Positions 5,050 to 6,671 of a stretch of 6,671 nucleotides of DNA are shown one piece after another (within the stretch, counting starts at the first letter, position 1; every line of letters begins with the position of its first letter). This DNA is from an uncultured Eubacteriales bacterium. Its GTDB lineage: Bacteria > Bacillota > Clostridia > Oscillospirales > UMGS1783. Location: contig USJY01000078.1 of NCBI GenBank assembly GCA_900555065.1, positions 1 to 6,671 on the forward strand. Direction: 5' to 3'. Below the pieces are notes generated by a model. It was not told the DNA's origin. It saw nothing but the letters and a program-made list of their open reading frames with translations, and did not search any database. Both the position numbers and the translations under genes were made by a program.

Positions 5050-6483
5050 TCAGCGCGGATCGCCAAGGTCGTCGGGCAGGCGCGGGCCGCTGCGGCGCAG
5101 AAAACGGCGGGTCATGGAAAACACCTGGCCGGACAGCAGCAGCACGCCGATGAGATTCGGGACCGCCATCAGGCCGTTGAACACGTCCGACACGTTCCAG
5201 ACGATCTCCAGATGGAGCAGACAACCGGCAAAGGCTGCGGCCAGGTATATTATTTTATACACACTGCGTCCCCGGTTCCCGAACAGGTACGAATAACTGC
5301 GTTCTCCGTAATGGTACCAGCCCAGAATGCTGGTAAATGCGAACAGGGCGATGCTCACCGACACAAACGCGCCGGCATATCCGCCCAATCCATGCGAAAA
5401 CGCACGGATGGTGAGCGCGGCGCCCGTCAGCAGCCCGCCTTCGCCGTCCGGCGTACCCACAACGCCGGTGACAAGCAGGCATAGCGCCGTGATGGTACAG
5501 ACGACGATGGTATCGACAAAGACTTCAAACACACCCCACACAGCCTGCCGAACCGGCTCCTTTGTACTCGTCGCGCAATGGGCGATGGCGGAGGAGCCAA
5601 GGCCGGCTTCGTTGGAAAAAATGCCGCGGGCAACGCCGTAGCGCATGGCGGAAGCGACGGTATAACCAAGCGCGCCGCCGCCCGCCGCCCGCAGGCCAAA
5701 CGCGCCGGCGAAGATATCCCGGAAAGCAGGCAGGATACCGCGGTAATTGACCGCAACGATTGTCAGGCCGCCCAGAATGTATAAAACGGCCATGAACGGC
5801 ACGATCTTCTCCGCAACCGCGCCGATGCGGCGGATCCCGCCGAGCATAACGACGCCGCACAAAATGACGATTGCGGCGCCTGTCGCCCAGGCAGGGACGC
5901 CGAAACCGGAGGATAGCGCGCTCGACACCGAATTGGCCTGGCTCATGTTTCCAATCCCAAACGAAGCGAGCAGGCAGAATATGGAAAAAAGCACGGCGAG
6001 CCAGCGGCGGCCAAGTCCCCGCTCCAGAAAGACCATGGGACCGCCCATCCATTCGCCCGCCGCGTTGCGATAGCGGTATTTCATACTCAAAGCGATTTCG
6101 GCGTATTTCGTCATCATGCCGAAAAAGGCGGACACCCACATCCAGAACACGGCCCCCGGACCGCCGGCCACGATGGCCGTCGCTACGCCGACGATATTGC
6201 CGGTACCGGTGGTGGCGGCGAGCGCCGTCGCCAGCGCCTGAAAGGGTGAAATGGAATTTTTATCGCGCAAGCCGGCAGCACGGCCGTCCTTTCCCCTCTT
6301 GCCGGCAAACAGCGTCCCTATTGTAAGACACAGCCACAGCCGGCATCTGCGCAGCTGAAAGAAGCCGGTGCCGACGCTTAGGTAGACCCCGACGAGCACA
6401 AATACGCAGCACACAGCCGGACCCCAGAGAAAGTCCGTAACCGCATCCACGGCGGCCGCGGCCGCGCCGGCAATCGATGACAT
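5050..6483 (-). CDS. AGCS-family sodium:alanine/glycine symporter
   Basis: This 477-residue, highly hydrophobic protein is a full-length alanine/glycine:cation symporter, importing small neutral amino acids with Na+ (or H+) across the cytoplasmic membrane. Family marks in order are the N-terminal LWGPAV segment (19-24) and GFFQLRR (40-46), GTGNIVGVATAI (93-104), GGPGAVFWMW (107-116), KYAEIALSMKYR (126-137), GGPM (147-150), RGIFSNEAGLGSSAIAH (286-302) and ILGWYHYGERSYSYLFG (386-402). About ten or eleven membrane segments can be drawn, and the C-terminal tail is short and basic, then acidic. The ATG at 6483 has GAGGAGGG 6 bases upstream. It appears monocistronic within the window. The exact substrate (alanine, glycine or glutamine in known members) cannot be read from sequence. 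Confidence 0.96.
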   Translation of the reverse strand: MSSIAGAAAAAVDAVTDFLWGPAVCCVFVLVGVYLSVGTGFFQLRRCRLWLCLTIGTLFAGKRGKDGRAAGLRDKNSISPFQALATALAATTGTGNIVGVATAIVAGGPGAVFWMWVSAFFGMMTKYAEIALSMKYRYRNAAGEWMGGPMVFLERGLGRRWLAVLFSIFCLLASFGIGNMSQANSVSSALSSGFGVPAWATGAAIVILCGVVMLGGIRRIGAVAEKIVPFMAVLYILGGLTIVAVNYRGILPAFRDIFAGAFGLRAAGGGALGYTVASAMRYGVARGIFSNEAGLGSSAIAHCATSTKEPVRQAVWGVFEVFVDTIVVCTITALCLLVTGVVGTPDGEGGLLTGAALTIRAFSHGLGGYAGAFVSVSIALFAFTSILGWYHYGERSYSYLFGNRGRSVYKIIYLAAAFAGCLLHLEIVWNVSDVFNGLMAVPNLIGVLLLSGQVFSMTRRFLRRSGPRLPDDLGDPR

Positions 6484-6671
6484 CGCATACCCTCCTCTCT
6501 TTTCTCAACTATCATATGCGTAACAAAGGCGGGTTAGTCGCCGTTCTGCCCGGCCAGGCATGGAGTGGAAGGAAAGAATTCGCGGCGACGCCAGACGCAG
6601 GGAGGAGCGGCGGCGCAGGCGAGGGCGCGAGGCGCGGGCGGGGGCGCGAGGCCAAGCGGGGATGCGGAGGC
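6484..6671. other. Upstream region of the symporter gene with GC-rich imperfect repeats at the edge
   Basis: Next to the symporter start is the ribosome binding site. A -10-like TATGAT is at 6511-6516 on the minus strand, but no good -35 box is at the right distance, so the promoter is not settled. From about 6600 to the edge the plus strand is very G-rich; the 11-mer GGGCGCGAGGC occurs twice (6623-6633 and 6642-6652). Frames on both strands give only low-complexity Arg/Pro/Ala/Gly peptides, and I call no gene. Confidence 0.45.

Noticed and set aside
4829..5296. Plus-strand open frame of 155 codons
   Set aside because: It overlaps the mgtE -35 box and the symporter 3' end in antisense. The peptide is low-complexity Arg/Gly-rich with no ribosome binding site.
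5525..6139. Minus-strand open frame of 204 codons in another frame
   Set aside because: It overlaps the symporter gene in a shifted frame and yields an Arg/Pro-rich peptide typical of out-of-frame GC-rich sequence.
6516..6671. Plus-strand ATG frame open to the right edge
   Set aside because: No ribosome binding site precedes it, and the peptide becomes low-complexity Gly/Arg/Ala, following the G-rich repeat.

Overview
The window looks like chromosomal DNA from a GC-rich member of the Clostridia (Oscillospiraceae- or Ruminococcaceae-like). This is inferred from strong AGGAGG-type ribosome binding sites, near-consensus sigma-A promoters with 17-base spacers, U-tract terminators, an M-box riboswitch and the gene families present; no phylogenetic marker is in view. 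All five recognisable protein genes lie on the minus strand, so the window is best read from right to left. The long plus-strand open frames are shadows of these genes.

Reading from the right edge: 6484-6671 is a GC-rich, gene-poor stretch upstream of an AGCS-family sodium:amino-acid symporter (5050-6483). A GC-rich spacer without a convincing terminator (4836-5049) follows. Next is a well-developed magnesium control unit: a perfect TTGACA/TATAAT promoter (4807-4835), an M-box Mg2+ riboswitch (about 4648-4787), an intrinsic terminator (4582-4622), a possible 32-residue upstream ORF (4452-4550) whose stop codon sits in a hairpin loop, and then mgtE (3045-4376), ended by a strong terminator (2991-3024). 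M-boxes normally stop mgtE transcription when Mg2+ is plentiful; the upstream ORF would be a second control layer if it is real.

Left of mgtE is a single-gene unit with its own promoter (2917-2945) and terminator (2222-2250). It encodes a small membrane-anchored or exported protein with a DcrB/PsbP-like domain and an unclear translation start (2287-2877). A 185-base spacer rich in hairpins (2038-2221) follows.

The last unit runs off the left edge. A good extended -10 promoter (2009-2037) drives an Asp/Glu/hydantoin racemase-family protein that lacks the second catalytic cysteine (1310-1972), then a four-carbon acid sugar kinase family (DUF1537) protein (1-1282, C-terminus cut off). The pair suggests a small catabolic operon for a hydroxy-acid or sugar-acid substrate, probably continuing beyond the window. 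The most interesting points are the layered mgtE leader and the atypical racemase/kinase pair. I see no mobile element, CRISPR array, tRNA or rRNA.
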